The notes under the pieces are model-generated. The model did no database searches, had not been told where the DNA came from, and worked only from the letters and a program-made list of their open reading frames with translations. A stretch of 64,000 nt of DNA from an uncultured Mucilaginibacter sp. (GTDB lineage Bacteria > Bacteroidota > Bacteroidia > Sphingobacteriales > Sphingobacteriaceae), in contig CAIPFE010000019.1 of the NCBI GenBank assembly GCA_903864275.1, positions 1 through 64,000 on the forward strand, given 5' to 3'. Below, piece by piece: positions 14,484-23,591 of this stretch (positions are counted from its first letter, which is position 1; each line of letters opens with the position of its first letter). A program made the position numbers and the translations under genes.

Positions 14484-16910
14484 TCAGTCGTCGCTCCCTA
14501 TCGGGCTGCCATCCGGCATATTTAGGGGCGGGGCAGGTTTAAATTTATCAGGGCTTTTTTCAAATTCTTCAATTTGTGATAATCCGAATAATAGATTGGC
14601 CTTCTGATTGCCTGCGGAAGTGTTCACCACGCTATGCATCCATTTTTTCAATCCATCTATCTCCAGTAAGGCTATTCCCCTTACACTTTCGGGGGCAGTA
14701 TCTGTGGCTGCTAAAATCAATAATTGTTTTAATGCCAAACTGTTTACCATCCGTTGTAATTCGCCTTTATAGCCGGATTGCTGTGGCGCTTTCCAGGTTT
14801 GGGCGATCAGTTTGTCTAACACGGGTATCAATCCCGGTTGCGTATTATCCCTGGCCTGGTATTGAACCAGCCGCGCTGCCCGTTCGGGCTGCAGCATAAA
14901 TGCGAGGGTGGTGCTTGCTGCCGACTCCGCCGCTGCCATGGGGTCAAAAGTGAGGCCGGTGCGCGATTTGAATAGTTCACGCGTGCGCGGATAGCCATCC
15001 GGGCGCGGTGGTATTTTTTCTATCAGCTTTTCGGGCAGCGCCAATGCATCAGGGCTAATAGTCGACATCAGGGCGTTAAAAGCTTTCCATTGCTCGACAG
15101 GGGGCACGAATTTGGTAATTATTTCACCATCGTTTTTTACTGCATAGGTGTAATACAGCCCACCGAGCATTTTCGAAGCAGCTTCCACCTGGTAGCGATG
15201 CAGCAGGTAAACAGGCACCAAAACTTCCTCGAGCGTGGCCATAGGCGCATCCTGCCTGATGGCTTTTTCCGAAAAATTGTGCAGCAAGTGCTTCCGGATT
15301 ATCATTAACCTGTTCAATTCATCAGCTGCATTGGTTCCGTTATCCCACAAATGAGCCTGCGGGTGCGCGCTGCCGGGCGGGCGGGAATCTTCGTCAGTAA
15401 TAAACAAATAACCTTGTTTAAGCGTCTCGTTAATGATCGCTTTTAAGGCGTCATCTTCATTGGTTCCTGCCGGAAAATCATTGTAGCCATAAAGTATAGC
15501 CCGTTTATCCCAGCCGCCGATTTCGGTTGTATAGGCGTTTGAAAGATCAATGGTGCCATCAGTATTTAAACCTATGGCCGGCGATGGATAATCCATAACC
15601 GAAGCCCGGTTATTTACGCTGGCTGTAAAATTATGCTGCAGGCCGAGGGTATGGCCAACTTCGTGAGCTGCCAGCTGGTGCAGGCGTGCAATGGCCAGCT
15701 TCATCATCGTATCGCTTACAGGTTTGCCATCTTCATAAGGTTGAACAAGGCCCTCGGCAATCAAAAAATCCTGCCGGTCGCGAAGCGACCCCAATGAGAC
15801 CTGGCCTTTAATGATCTCCCCTGTACGCGGGTCGACAATTGATTCTCCGTATGACCATCCCCTGGTTGAGCGGTGAACCCATTGGATAATATTATACCTG
15901 ATGTCCATGGGGTCGGCATCTTCCGGCAGTAATTTTACCTGGAAAGCATTTTTGTATCCGGCGGCTTCAAAAGCCTGGTTCCACCACGATGCGCCTTCAA
16001 TTAGCGCCGTTCTAACAGGCTCCGGCGCGCCCCGGTCAACATAATAAACAATGGGGTTAACTGCCTCGCTCATGGCTGCCGTCGGGTCCTTCTTTTCTAA
16101 CCGGTGGCGGGTAATGAAGTGTTTTATAATGGGTTGGTCTATCGGGGTAGCATAATCCATATAACTATTATCATAAAATCCGGACCGTGCATCAAATCTG
16201 CGCGGCTTATAATTATCATCGGGCAGTTTTATAAATGAATGATGCATCCTGACCGTAACCGAATTCGGATCAGGCGTAACGGAACTGATCTCGTTGCCTT
16301 TTGCAGCCCCTGTTAATGTTATTATTGCTTCAAATTCCGAGTTATCTGGAAAACTTTTAGTACCAGGCAGATAGACAGCCGACCGTGTTTCATCCGCGCT
16401 AAAACCTCCCTGGCCGGCGGCGCTTAGTTTGTCGGCAATATGATGGCTGTCGCGCAACAAAAAAGGAGTAAGGTCAATTAAAACTTTATCGCCATCCTGC
16501 GCCTCGGTTTTAAATCCCCATATCACAGATTGTGCAAACGCCTCTTCGACCGATTTTCGTTCATCGGCATTATTGCTTACGGCGCGATAGGCATAGTTGG
16601 GTTGTATAAGCAAAATTTTCGGACCGCTTTTTATAAACTTTACAATTCGGCTGGCACCGATCTGGCCACGATCTAAACCAAGATCGTTTGAGCCAACCCC
16701 GGCCGGCAGGGAGTTCACATATAAAAACTCGCTATTAAATTTGTCGATCTCTAATAATACTCTGCCTGTCTTTTCGTCCCAATAAAAATTGAAGTAACCG
16801 GTGAACCTGGTGAGGCCCTGCGTTTTGGAATCAATTTCATTTGTTTTTTGCCCTTTTGCCGTGGGATAATAAAAAATTGCTAAAAGGAAAAACAAGTAAA
16901 GTTTTTTCAT
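14484..16910 (-). CDS. Exported zinc-dependent metalloprotease (DUF5117/DUF5118 type)
   Basis: The 808-residue protein has a signal peptide (about residues 1-20, ending YYPTAKG). The N-terminal half resembles DUF5118/DUF5117. The metzincin motif HEVGHTLGLQH (H416, E417, H420, H426) binds zinc, and MDYP about 20 residues later is a likely Met-turn. It probably cleaves proteins in the periplasm or outside the cell. It lies alone with a 196-base upstream region. Downstream, single-arm TTCGGAATT words occur at 14450-14485. Confidence 0.88.
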   Translation of the reverse strand: MKKLYLFFLLAIFYYPTAKGQKTNEIDSKTQGLTRFTGYFNFYWDEKTGRVLLEIDKFNSEFLYVNSLPAGVGSNDLGLDRGQIGASRIVKFIKSGPKILLIQPNYAYRAVSNNADERKSVEEAFAQSVIWGFKTEAQDGDKVLIDLTPFLLRDSHHIADKLSAAGQGGFSADETRSAVYLPGTKSFPDNSEFEAIITLTGAAKGNEISSVTPDPNSVTVRMHHSFIKLPDDNYKPRRFDARSGFYDNSYMDYATPIDQPIIKHFITRHRLEKKDPTAAMSEAVNPIVYYVDRGAPEPVRTALIEGASWWNQAFEAAGYKNAFQVKLLPEDADPMDIRYNIIQWVHRSTRGWSYGESIVDPRTGEIIKGQVSLGSLRDRQDFLIAEGLVQPYEDGKPVSDTMMKLAIARLHQLAAHEVGHTLGLQHNFTASVNNRASVMDYPSPAIGLNTDGTIDLSNAYTTEIGGWDKRAILYGYNDFPAGTNEDDALKAIINETLKQGYLFITDEDSRPPGSAHPQAHLWDNGTNAADELNRLMIIRKHLLHNFSEKAIRQDAPMATLEEVLVPVYLLHRYQVEAASKMLGGLYYTYAVKNDGEIITKFVPPVEQWKAFNALMSTISPDALALPEKLIEKIPPRPDGYPRTRELFKSRTGLTFDPMAAAESAASTTLAFMLQPERAARLVQYQARDNTQPGLIPVLDKLIAQTWKAPQQSGYKGELQRMVNSLALKQLLILAATDTAPESVRGIALLEIDGLKKWMHSVVNTSAGNQKANLLFGLSQIEEFEKSPDKFKPAPPLNMPDGSPIGSDD

Positions 16911-17106
16911 GTTGTGCTATTGGATTGTTCAGCCTAAATTATTAATTTTAATTAATAATTGCCGATTAAATGGCGGGCTGATCTACCTGACTTTTAATTG
17001 ATGTATAATCAATCACCCCCAATAACATCCTTTTTAATTTTAAAAAGATTATAACCTTTTAAAATTCTATTCCGTATAAAGTCATATCAGTTTAAGTGAT
17101 GTAATT

Positions 17107-17532
17107 ATGAACTATAGCAGCAGACCTCTTAGTGTACTACTCGTCGACGACGACGAAATAAATAACTTTATCTCCATAAAATTAATAAAGAAAGCTTTAT
17201 TAAACACTGAGATCATGGCTTGCCTTAACGGGAAATTTGCTATAGATCAGCTGCACGAGATACAAAAAAAGGATCCGGCTAAATTGCCTGATTATATCTT
17301 ATTAGATATAAATATGCCGATAATGAACGGGTGGGAATTTTTGGACGAATACAAACGTCTGAATATAGATCCCCGGGGCAAAACCAAAATTTATATCATT
17401 TCCTCTTCTGTATTCAGCAATGATATTAATAAAGCCCGGTCATACCCGCTTGTTAAAGATTTTATCTCCAAACCCCTTAATGTTGATAAGATAGTTGAGT
17501 TATTCAGAGTTGAGGATCACGACCACGCTTAG
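17107..17532 (+). CDS. Single-domain response regulator
   Basis: The 141-residue protein is a receiver domain alone. The acidic pocket is D14-D16 (LLVDDDE), the phosphoacceptor D67 (YILLDINMP), the switch serine near 99-101 (IISSSV) and lysine K122 (FISKPLN). It has no output domain, so it probably acts through protein contacts with a kinase or phosphorelay. No kinase gene is adjacent. Its last four bases overlap the convergent MBL gene. Confidence 0.92.
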   Translation: MNYSSRPLSVLLVDDDEINNFISIKLIKKALLNTEIMACLNGKFAIDQLHEIQKKDPAKLPDYILLDINMPIMNGWEFLDEYKRLNIDPRGKTKIYIISSSVFSNDINKARSYPLVKDFISKPLNVDKIVELFRVEDHDHA

Positions 17533-18299
17533 GCCGGTTCGATCTTAAAGTGATCGTCCAGGTAAGTAACAATACCGATACACAACGATTTCGCGTGGTA
17601 AAATAAACAGGTCCAGCCTTCTTCGGCAGCCTTTTTTCCATATTCTTCACGCAGTTGCATCGCTTTGCGGCCGTCAAAATCATATTTTGCAATAAATTTT
17701 CTGAGCAATTGTTCCGGTTCGGGCAGTTCATCACCTCCAAAAAAACATTTTTGGCCTTCGCTTTCTATCCAGAATACCTGGTGAAAGGGGGAATGCCCGC
17801 CTGATAATTCGTACCTGATACCGGGTTTCAACTCGCCGCTCCCGTCGACAAAGTTTAGGTTTACGGAGCCCTGTAAAGCCTCAAAAATTTCTTTATGGTA
17901 TGATGACGACTTTCCGTTTATAGCCTTTTCCCATTCGTTCTTTTGGATAACGTGCTCCGCTTGCGGAAAACTGGGCCGAAGCCGGCCATTGTGCTCAACT
18001 ACAAGGCCGCCCGAATGGTCATAATGCAGGTGCGACATTAATACAAGGCTCACATCTTCCGGCTCGAAACCTGCATTGCGTATGTGTTGATGTAGAAACA
18101 ATTCGTCCCGGGTATCTTTGTAACCGAGCCCGGTATCCAGTAAGATCAGGTCTGTACCAGTTTGAACAAGAAAAGGGTTTACGTGTATAAATAAAGAAGC
18201 GGGCCTGTCTTTGAAATTATCAGTCTCGGGATTAAACGGGATGAATTTTTTGGTTGCGTCGACAGAATAGGAGCCTTCGTTTAAAGGGAATATTTTCAT
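17529..18299 (-). CDS. MBL-fold metallo-hydrolase
   Basis: The 256-residue protein has the metallo-beta-lactamase signature SHLHYDHSGG (H90, H92, D94, H95), then GGHSPFH and FFGGDEL supplying further metal ligands. This indicates a binuclear metal hydrolase of the AHL-lactonase/quorum-quenching-like branch by general layout. The true substrate is unknown. No signal peptide is present. The stop codon overlaps that of the response regulator on the other strand (cTTAG, 17528-17532). Confidence 0.9.
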   Translation of the reverse strand: MKIFPLNEGSYSVDATKKFIPFNPETDNFKDRPASLFIHVNPFLVQTGTDLILLDTGLGYKDTRDELFLHQHIRNAGFEPEDVSLVLMSHLHYDHSGGLVVEHNGRLRPSFPQAEHVIQKNEWEKAINGKSSSYHKEIFEALQGSVNLNFVDGSGELKPGIRYELSGGHSPFHQVFWIESEGQKCFFGGDELPEPEQLLRKFIAKYDFDGRKAMQLREEYGKKAAEEGWTCLFYHAKSLCIGIVTYLDDHFKIEPA

Positions 18300-18401
18300 T
18301 TGTATTGGTCAGCTTATTTACAACAGCTTGATCGTCGATGATAAAATGAAAGGTTAAATGACGTTCTTATAAAAACGAGATATTATACGGATAGCTTTTT
18401 C

Positions 18402-18430
18402 ATAGCGATGGGTTTCAAACCCATCGCTAT
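18402..18430. repeat. 29-bp perfect palindrome (ATAGCGATGGGTTT arms)
   Basis: The 14-base left arm ATAGCGATGGGTTT (18402-18415) and its exact reverse complement (18417-18430) surround a single C. It lies in the gap before recJ. The core GCGATGGGT/CCCATCG recurs as a hairpin at 40812-40830, within a REP-like composite element. Confidence 0.75.
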
Positions 18431-18445
18431 ATGGCAATTTTCCCC

Positions 18446-18498
18446 TATAACCACTCACCACTCACAATTCACTTCTCACAATTCACTAATTCATTCTA
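18446..18498. repeat. Single-arm ACTCACCATTCAC-dialect tract
   Basis: The tract is made of CACTCACCACTCAC and CAATTCAC words upstream of recJ. It is the same dialect as the element right after recJ (20222-20310). The reading frame of recJ extends through it, but I take this as intergenic. Confidence 0.6.
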
Positions 18499-18523
18499 TC
18501 TTTACTGTTTCACAAACAAATGT

Positions 18524-20227
18524 ATGAATAAACGGTGGGCAATTAAGGAAAATGCTGATGAAGAGGCGGTAAAAGCCTTAGCTGCCGCACTGAATATTGA
18601 TGAAGTTTTAAGCGCATTGCTGATAAACAGGGGCATTACTAACTATGACGACGCCCGTCTTTTTTTTCGCCCCGACGAGCTTCACCTGCACGACCCTTTC
18701 CTGATGGCGGATATGGAGAAAGCCGTAGTGCGGATAGAAGAAGCAATTTCTGCAGGTGAGAAAATATTGATCTACGGCGATTACGATGTTGATGGTACAA
18801 CATCTGTCTCAGTGGTCTACAGCTTCTTTAAAAAACTTTACGACAAACTTGAATATTATATCCCCGACAGGTACAACGAAGGCTATGGTATTTCGAAACA
18901 AGGCATAGACTATGCTGCCGAAAATGGTTTTAAATTGGTTATTGCCTTGGATTGCGGCATCAAATCAGTTGATAAAATAGCTTATGCGAATACAAAGGAC
19001 ATTGATTTTATTATTTGTGATCACCACCTAACCGGCACCGAACTGCCCGCCGCCGTAGCTGTCCTCGACCCAAAACGTGCTGATTGCGAATATCCGTATA
19101 AAGAATTGTCGGGATGTGGTATCGGTTTTAAACTGATACAGGCCTACGCCGAAAAAAATGATATCCCATTTGAAGAAGTAAGTTGCTATTTCGATCTGGT
19201 TGCCATCAGCATAGCCTGCGATATTGTGTACATTACCGGCGAGAACCGGGTGCTGGCACACCTTGGCCTCCAAAAAATAAATACAAACCCCTGCATTGGC
19301 GTTAAAACGTTGATGGAAGTAGCGGGAAAAAGTACTAATTATACCATATCGGATGTGGTTTTTTTACTTGGCCCCCGTATCAATGCCGCCGGCAGGATGG
19401 ACGATGCCAAACATGCGGTTGCGTTATTAATTGCGACGGAGGAGGAGTCGGCCAAAGAAAAAAGTTTGTCAATAAACGTTAAAAACACAGAGCGAAAGGG
19501 GCACGATCTATCAATAACGGATGAAGCCTTAAGTATTATCGATAATGATGAAGAACTGATCAGCCGCAAATCGACGGTAGTATTTAGCGAGCACTGGCAC
19601 AAAGGGGTCATAGGTATTGTGGCATCGCGGCTCACTGAAAAATATTATCGTCCAACTATAGTGCTGACCCGCTCAAACGGGCATGTGGCCGGTTCGGCGC
19701 GCTCAGTTTTAGGGTACGACCTTTATGAGGCCCTATGCGGCTGCAGCGACCTGCTGATACAGTTTGGCGGGCACCGGTATGCAGCAGGCCTTACTATGCA
19801 GCCCGAAAATGTGGAAGCATTTAAAAATCGTTTTGAAGAAGTAGTAAGCGCCACCATAAAACCAGAGCAATTGGTGCAGCAGATACAGATTGATGCGGAA
19901 TTACGTTTAAGGCAGGTGGAACCAAAGTTTTTCAGGATATTAAACCAATTTGCACCTTTTGGGCCCGAAAATATGGCGCCCGTTTTCATAAGTAAAAATG
20001 TGTATGTTAGCGGTATTGCAGGTTTAGTGGGCGGCAACCATGTAAGGATGACGGTAATGCAGGATGATTCGCCGGGCTTTAGCTGTATAGCATTTAACCA
20101 GGCAGAACATCTGCCCAAATTAACAAAAGACGCGCGTTTTGATATTTGTTACGCCATTGAAGAAAACATCTGGCAGGAGCGGCGGACTATACAGTTGAAT
20201 ATAAAGGGGATAAGATTTGGTGAATAG
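18524..20227 (+). CDS. recJ: Single-stranded-DNA-specific exonuclease RecJ
   Basis: The 567-residue DHH-family 5'-3' exonuclease acts in recombination and mismatch repair. Motifs are YGDYDVDGTTS, CDHHLTG (the DHH motif), GPRINAAGRM and, in DHHA1, GGHRYAAGLTM. A C-terminal OB-fold follows. I chose ATG 18524 (MNKRWAIKENADEE) because the frame before it encodes only the repeat tract. The stop TAG is the first TAG of a GTGAATAG repeat. lptB follows 95 bases downstream on the same strand. Confidence 0.96.
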   Translation: MNKRWAIKENADEEAVKALAAALNIDEVLSALLINRGITNYDDARLFFRPDELHLHDPFLMADMEKAVVRIEEAISAGEKILIYGDYDVDGTTSVSVVYSFFKKLYDKLEYYIPDRYNEGYGISKQGIDYAAENGFKLVIALDCGIKSVDKIAYANTKDIDFIICDHHLTGTELPAAVAVLDPKRADCEYPYKELSGCGIGFKLIQAYAEKNDIPFEEVSCYFDLVAISIACDIVYITGENRVLAHLGLQKINTNPCIGVKTLMEVAGKSTNYTISDVVFLLGPRINAAGRMDDAKHAVALLIATEEESAKEKSLSINVKNTERKGHDLSITDEALSIIDNDEELISRKSTVVFSEHWHKGVIGIVASRLTEKYYRPTIVLTRSNGHVAGSARSVLGYDLYEALCGCSDLLIQFGGHRYAAGLTMQPENVEAFKNRFEEVVSATIKPEQLVQQIQIDAELRLRQVEPKFFRILNQFAPFGPENMAPVFISKNVYVSGIAGLVGGNHVRMTVMQDDSPGFSCIAFNQAEHLPKLTKDARFDICYAIEENIWQERRTIQLNIKGIRFGE

Positions 20228-20310
20228 TGAATAGTGAATAGTCAGTTGAAGATTTTCAAGGATCACTATTGACCACTCACTACTCACCATTCACCATTCA
20301 CCACTCACAA
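20222..20310. repeat. Self-complementary GTGAATAGTGA-dialect repeat
   Basis: The left arm GTGAATAGTGAATAGTGAAT (20220 on) pairs with a right arm (about 20266-20310) of CACTATTGACC, CTCACTACTCACC and ATTCACC words. The first TAG is the recJ stop. Another copy in the same dialect is at 29696-29762. Confidence 0.75.
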
Positions 20311-20322
20311 AAATAAGTTAAT

Positions 20323-21066
20323 ATGATCCTTCGGGCAGAGAATTTATTAAAAAAATACAAGCAGCGTACAGTTGTAAACGATGTGTCATTCAATGTTTCA
20401 CAGGGCGAGATCGTAGGTTTGCTTGGGCCGAACGGTGCGGGGAAAACAACTTCTTTTTACATGATCGTTGGTTTGATAAAACCCAATGAAGGGCAGATAT
20501 TTTTGGATGACGAGAATATTACCGGCAACCCTATGTACCGCAGGGCGCAAAAAGGGATAGGCTACCTGGCACAGGAAGCATCGGTTTTCCGTAAACTTTC
20601 AGTGGAGGATAATATAAAGGCCGTGCTCGAAATGGGTACAATGACCAAAGAAAGGCAAAGCGAAAAACTGGAACAACTGATCGATGAGTTTAGCCTGCAT
20701 AAAGTGCGCCGTAACCGCGGCGACCTTTTATCAGGCGGTGAGCGCCGGCGTACGGAAATTGCAAGGGCCCTTGCGGCTGAACCTAATTTTATTTTGCTGG
20801 ATGAACCTTTTGCAGGGGTTGACCCTATAGCTGTTGAAGAAATACAAGCCATGGTTGCCAAACTGAAGCACCGTAATATTGGTATATTGATCACCGACCA
20901 CAATGTACAGGAAACTCTTTCGATCACCGACCGGGCATACCTGCTTTTTGAGGGCAAGATATTAGAATCGGGTGTTCCTGAAGTACTGGCGGCAAACGAG
21001 ATGGTACGCAAAGTTTATCTCGGTGCAAACTTTGTTTTGAAAAGAAAAGTGTTCGCGCAAAGCTAA
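20323..21066 (+). CDS. lptB: LPS export ABC transporter ATP-binding protein
   Basis: The 247-residue ABC ATPase powers lipopolysaccharide extraction from the inner membrane by LptFG. It shows Walker [10 protein letters not shown], signature [15 protein letters not shown], Walker [14 protein letters not shown] and the switch histidine in [10 protein letters not shown]. The REIARALA-type signature and overall length fit LptB. lptF/G are not in the window. It is read in the same direction as recJ and the GH3 gene. Confidence 0.95.
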   Translation: MILRAENLLKKYKQRTVVNDVSFNVSQGEIVGLLGPNGAGKTTSFYMIVGLIKPNEGQIFLDDENITGNPMYRRAQKGIGYLAQEASVFRKLSVEDNIKAVLEMGTMTKERQSEKLEQLIDEFSLHKVRRNRGDLLSGGERRRTEIARALAAEPNFILLDEPFAGVDPIAVEEIQAMVAKLKHRNIGILITDHNVQETLSITDRAYLLFEGKILESGVPEVLAANEMVRKVYLGANFVLKRKVFAQS

Positions 21067-21082
21067 ATAAACTATATAGCCT

Positions 21083-22603
21083 ATGACCATTTTTAACTCT
21101 GTTTTTACCTGGTTCATGAAAAAGCGTATCCACCAGATAGAGCTTTTTATGAAATACCCGAACGAAGTGCAGGAGGAATGGTTTGAGCAACTGATATCAG
21201 GTGCTGAAAATACGGAGTGGGGCAAAAAATATGGATACAAGAGCATCACCCATCTCGCCCAGTTTAAGGAGCGTGTACCCATTCAAAATTATGATACCCT
21301 TAAGCCCTACATCGAGCGTATGCTGAAGGGCGAGCAAAATGTGCTCTGGCCTTCGGAAATACGCTGGTTCGCCAAATCGTCAGGTACTACCAGCGACAGG
21401 AGTAAATACATCCCTGTAAGCGAAGAGGCATTGGAAGAATGTCATTTCAAAGGTGGTAAGGACCTGCTGACCATCTACTTCAATAACCAGCCCAATTCAA
21501 AGATGTTTACCGGCAAGATATTAACGCTTGGCGGCAGCTACCAGGTAAGCCAGTTAAGCGCAGATACTTCATTCGGCGACTTGTCTGCAGTGCTTATGAA
21601 AAATTTGCCCTTATGGGCCGAGCTTCACCGCACGCCCCACATGGATATCGCCCTGCTTGAAGATTTTGAAGAAAAAATAGAGAAAATGGCCCACGCCACA
21701 AAGGATGTTAACGTTACCAGCTTAAGTGGGGTGCCAACCTGGAACATTTTACTATTTAAACGCATACTGGAGATCACAGGTAAAAAGAACCTGCTCGAGG
21801 TATGGCCAAACCTGGAGATGTATTTTCACGGGGCCGTTAATTTTACACCCTACCGTGAACAGTTTAAAAAGCTGATCCCAAAGGATGATATGTATTACCT
21901 TGAAAACTACAATGCATCCGAAGGTTTTTTTGGCATTCAGGACACCCGTGAACCTGGCGAAATGCTGCTGATGCTGGATTATGGCATATTTTATGAGTTT
22001 TTGCCTTTAGAAGACATTCACAAGGAAAACCCGGATACGCTTACGCTTGATGAAGTGGTATTGGATAAGAATTATGCCCTTATCATCAGCACCAATGCTG
22101 GTCTTTGGCGGTATATGATCGGCGATACTGTGCGTTTTACATCACTTTCACCTTTCCGTATACAGGTTACCGGGCGCACCAAACATTTTATTAACGCTTT
22201 TGGCGAAGAAGTGATCATTGATAACGCCGAACGCGCCCTTGATGAAGCCTGCCAGCAAACAGGAGCCATTATACGTGATTATACCGCTGCGCCCATCTAT
22301 TTTAACGGTGATGATTGCGGCGCACACGAGTGGATAATAGAGTTTGAAAAAAAGCCCGCTGAATTTGAACGTTTTGTCGACCTGCTGGATGAAACCCTGC
22401 GCCGCATCAATTCCGACTACGATGCCAAACGCTTTAAAGATATGGCCCTGCGCCGCCCGATAGTGCGCCGAGCTCCCAAGGGCACCTTTTTTAACTGGAT
22501 GAAGGAAAAAGGCAAACTCGGCGGCCAGCATAAAGTACCGCGATTGGCAAATGACAGGGAATATGTGGATAGTATTTTGAAGATGATGGAGTTGGTGGGG
22601 TGA
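21083..22603 (+). CDS. GH3 family (auxin-responsive promoter-like) adenylate-forming protein
   Basis: The 506-residue protein is of the GH3/JAR1 type in the ANL adenylating superfamily. Visible motifs are SSGTTSDRSKYIPVS (P-loop-like), a YNASEGFFGIQ segment at the acyl-adenylate site, and MIGDTVRFTS. Plant members join amino acids to acyl acids. Bacterial members have no settled role, and a cofactor or lipid conjugating role is only a guess. It starts 16 bases after lptB and may share its transcript. Confidence 0.85.
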   Translation: MTIFNSVFTWFMKKRIHQIELFMKYPNEVQEEWFEQLISGAENTEWGKKYGYKSITHLAQFKERVPIQNYDTLKPYIERMLKGEQNVLWPSEIRWFAKSSGTTSDRSKYIPVSEEALEECHFKGGKDLLTIYFNNQPNSKMFTGKILTLGGSYQVSQLSADTSFGDLSAVLMKNLPLWAELHRTPHMDIALLEDFEEKIEKMAHATKDVNVTSLSGVPTWNILLFKRILEITGKKNLLEVWPNLEMYFHGAVNFTPYREQFKKLIPKDDMYYLENYNASEGFFGIQDTREPGEMLLMLDYGIFYEFLPLEDIHKENPDTLTLDEVVLDKNYALIISTNAGLWRYMIGDTVRFTSLSPFRIQVTGRTKHFINAFGEEVIIDNAERALDEACQQTGAIIRDYTAAPIYFNGDDCGAHEWIIEFEKKPAEFERFVDLLDETLRRINSDYDAKRFKDMALRRPIVRRAPKGTFFNWMKEKGKLGGQHKVPRLANDREYVDSILKMMELVG

Positions 22604-22732
22604 GTTGGTAATCGGAATACCGAAATAGCGAATTAATAGGTAGTTCATCATCGACAAGGCAACATAAACTTGAATTTTTTTGGTGCACTGTAGCACTATT
22701 AATAATAGAGCCGTAATAAAATAAAAACAACG

Positions 22733-23125
22733 GTGAGGAAGTTTGTATTTATAATCTGCTTGTCGGTGTTCGTGATGGACTGTAAAAAACAGCACAACCC
22801 AACTCCACAGGGGTATATCGGGAATTGGGAACTGCGGGCACAATCTGGCGGGATTGCGGGCACTTCAAACCATTTTCCCCCGGGAAATGGGCATGAGTTG
22901 CAGTTAGCTGCCGACAGTACCTTTAAATATTACGAAGGAGCTACTATAATAAACCAGGGCACTTTCAGAATAATCAAAAACAGTTTGACCTACGGAACGC
23001 AAAATTTTGATGGAATTTATTACAACTTTAATACAGAGGGTTTGCCAATACAATTACAAGGCGATTCTCTATCTATCGGTATCGACTTTGATGATCAGAT
23101 AGTTTCGTTATACGTTAGGCAATGA
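22733..23125 (+). CDS. Lipoprotein, lipocalin-like, first of a tandem pair
   Basis: The 130-residue protein starts at GTG 22733 and has a lipoprotein signal with the lipobox cysteine in VFVMDCKK (C17). The mature part contains GNWELRAQSGG, PGNGHELQLAADSTF and NQGTFRI, a pattern of repeated short strands. It is paralogous to the next gene. The layout resembles small lipocalin-like lipoproteins, but ligand and role are unknown. The two genes are 34 bases apart. Confidence 0.75.
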   Translation: MRKFVFIICLSVFVMDCKKQHNPTPQGYIGNWELRAQSGGIAGTSNHFPPGNGHELQLAADSTFKYYEGATIINQGTFRIIKNSLTYGTQNFDGIYYNFNTEGLPIQLQGDSLSIGIDFDDQIVSLYVRQ

Positions 23126-23159
23126 TTTAAAAATTTACTCAAGCAAAAAAATAATTGAC

Positions 23160-23567
23160 ATGAGAGCACTTATAGCAACGATTTTAACAGCGTCTTTTTT
23201 TATGATAGCGTGTAAAAAGGGCAGCAATCCGGCATCGCCGGTATATTTCGGTAAATGGGAGGTGAGACGGGTATATGGTGGAAATATCCTTCCTGCGGAT
23301 TCTGTTTATAAACCCGGCAATGGCAATATATTACAATTAAACAGCGATAGTACGTATAAATCGTATACTACGAATAAACTTTCGGGCCAGGGTGTTTTTC
23401 ATATCAGGAAAAATGCCTTTAAAAGTGGTACAAATTCTTACGACGAATTGTACTATGATAGTGATACTTCATTTGGTTCGGTGATTTTGTTTAATGGCGA
23501 TACATTGACAATAAGACCAATAATGCCCGATATCAGTACTACAGCTTATCTAAACATTCAAAATTAA
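23160..23567 (+). CDS. Lipoprotein, lipocalin-like, second of a tandem pair
   Basis: The 135-residue protein has a lipoprotein signal ending in MIACKKG (C18). It aligns with the preceding protein along its length: GKWEVRRVYGG for GNWELRAQSGG, PGNGNILQLNSDSTY for PGNGHELQLAADSTF, and GQGVFHI for NQGTFRI. The tandem pair probably arose by duplication. Sequence identity is low to moderate, so the copies have diverged. No function is assigned. Confidence 0.75.
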   Translation: MRALIATILTASFFMIACKKGSNPASPVYFGKWEVRRVYGGNILPADSVYKPGNGNILQLNSDSTYKSYTTNKLSGQGVFHIRKNAFKSGTNSYDELYYDSDTSFGSVILFNGDTLTIRPIMPDISTTAYLNIQN

Positions 23568-23591
23568 TATTTGATTTTTTAAAGCAAAGGA

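Noticed and set aside
18431-18523. Longer recJ start at 18431
   Set aside because: The extra 31 residues are encoded by ACTCACCATTCAC repeat words, and RecJ homologues begin near MNKRW.
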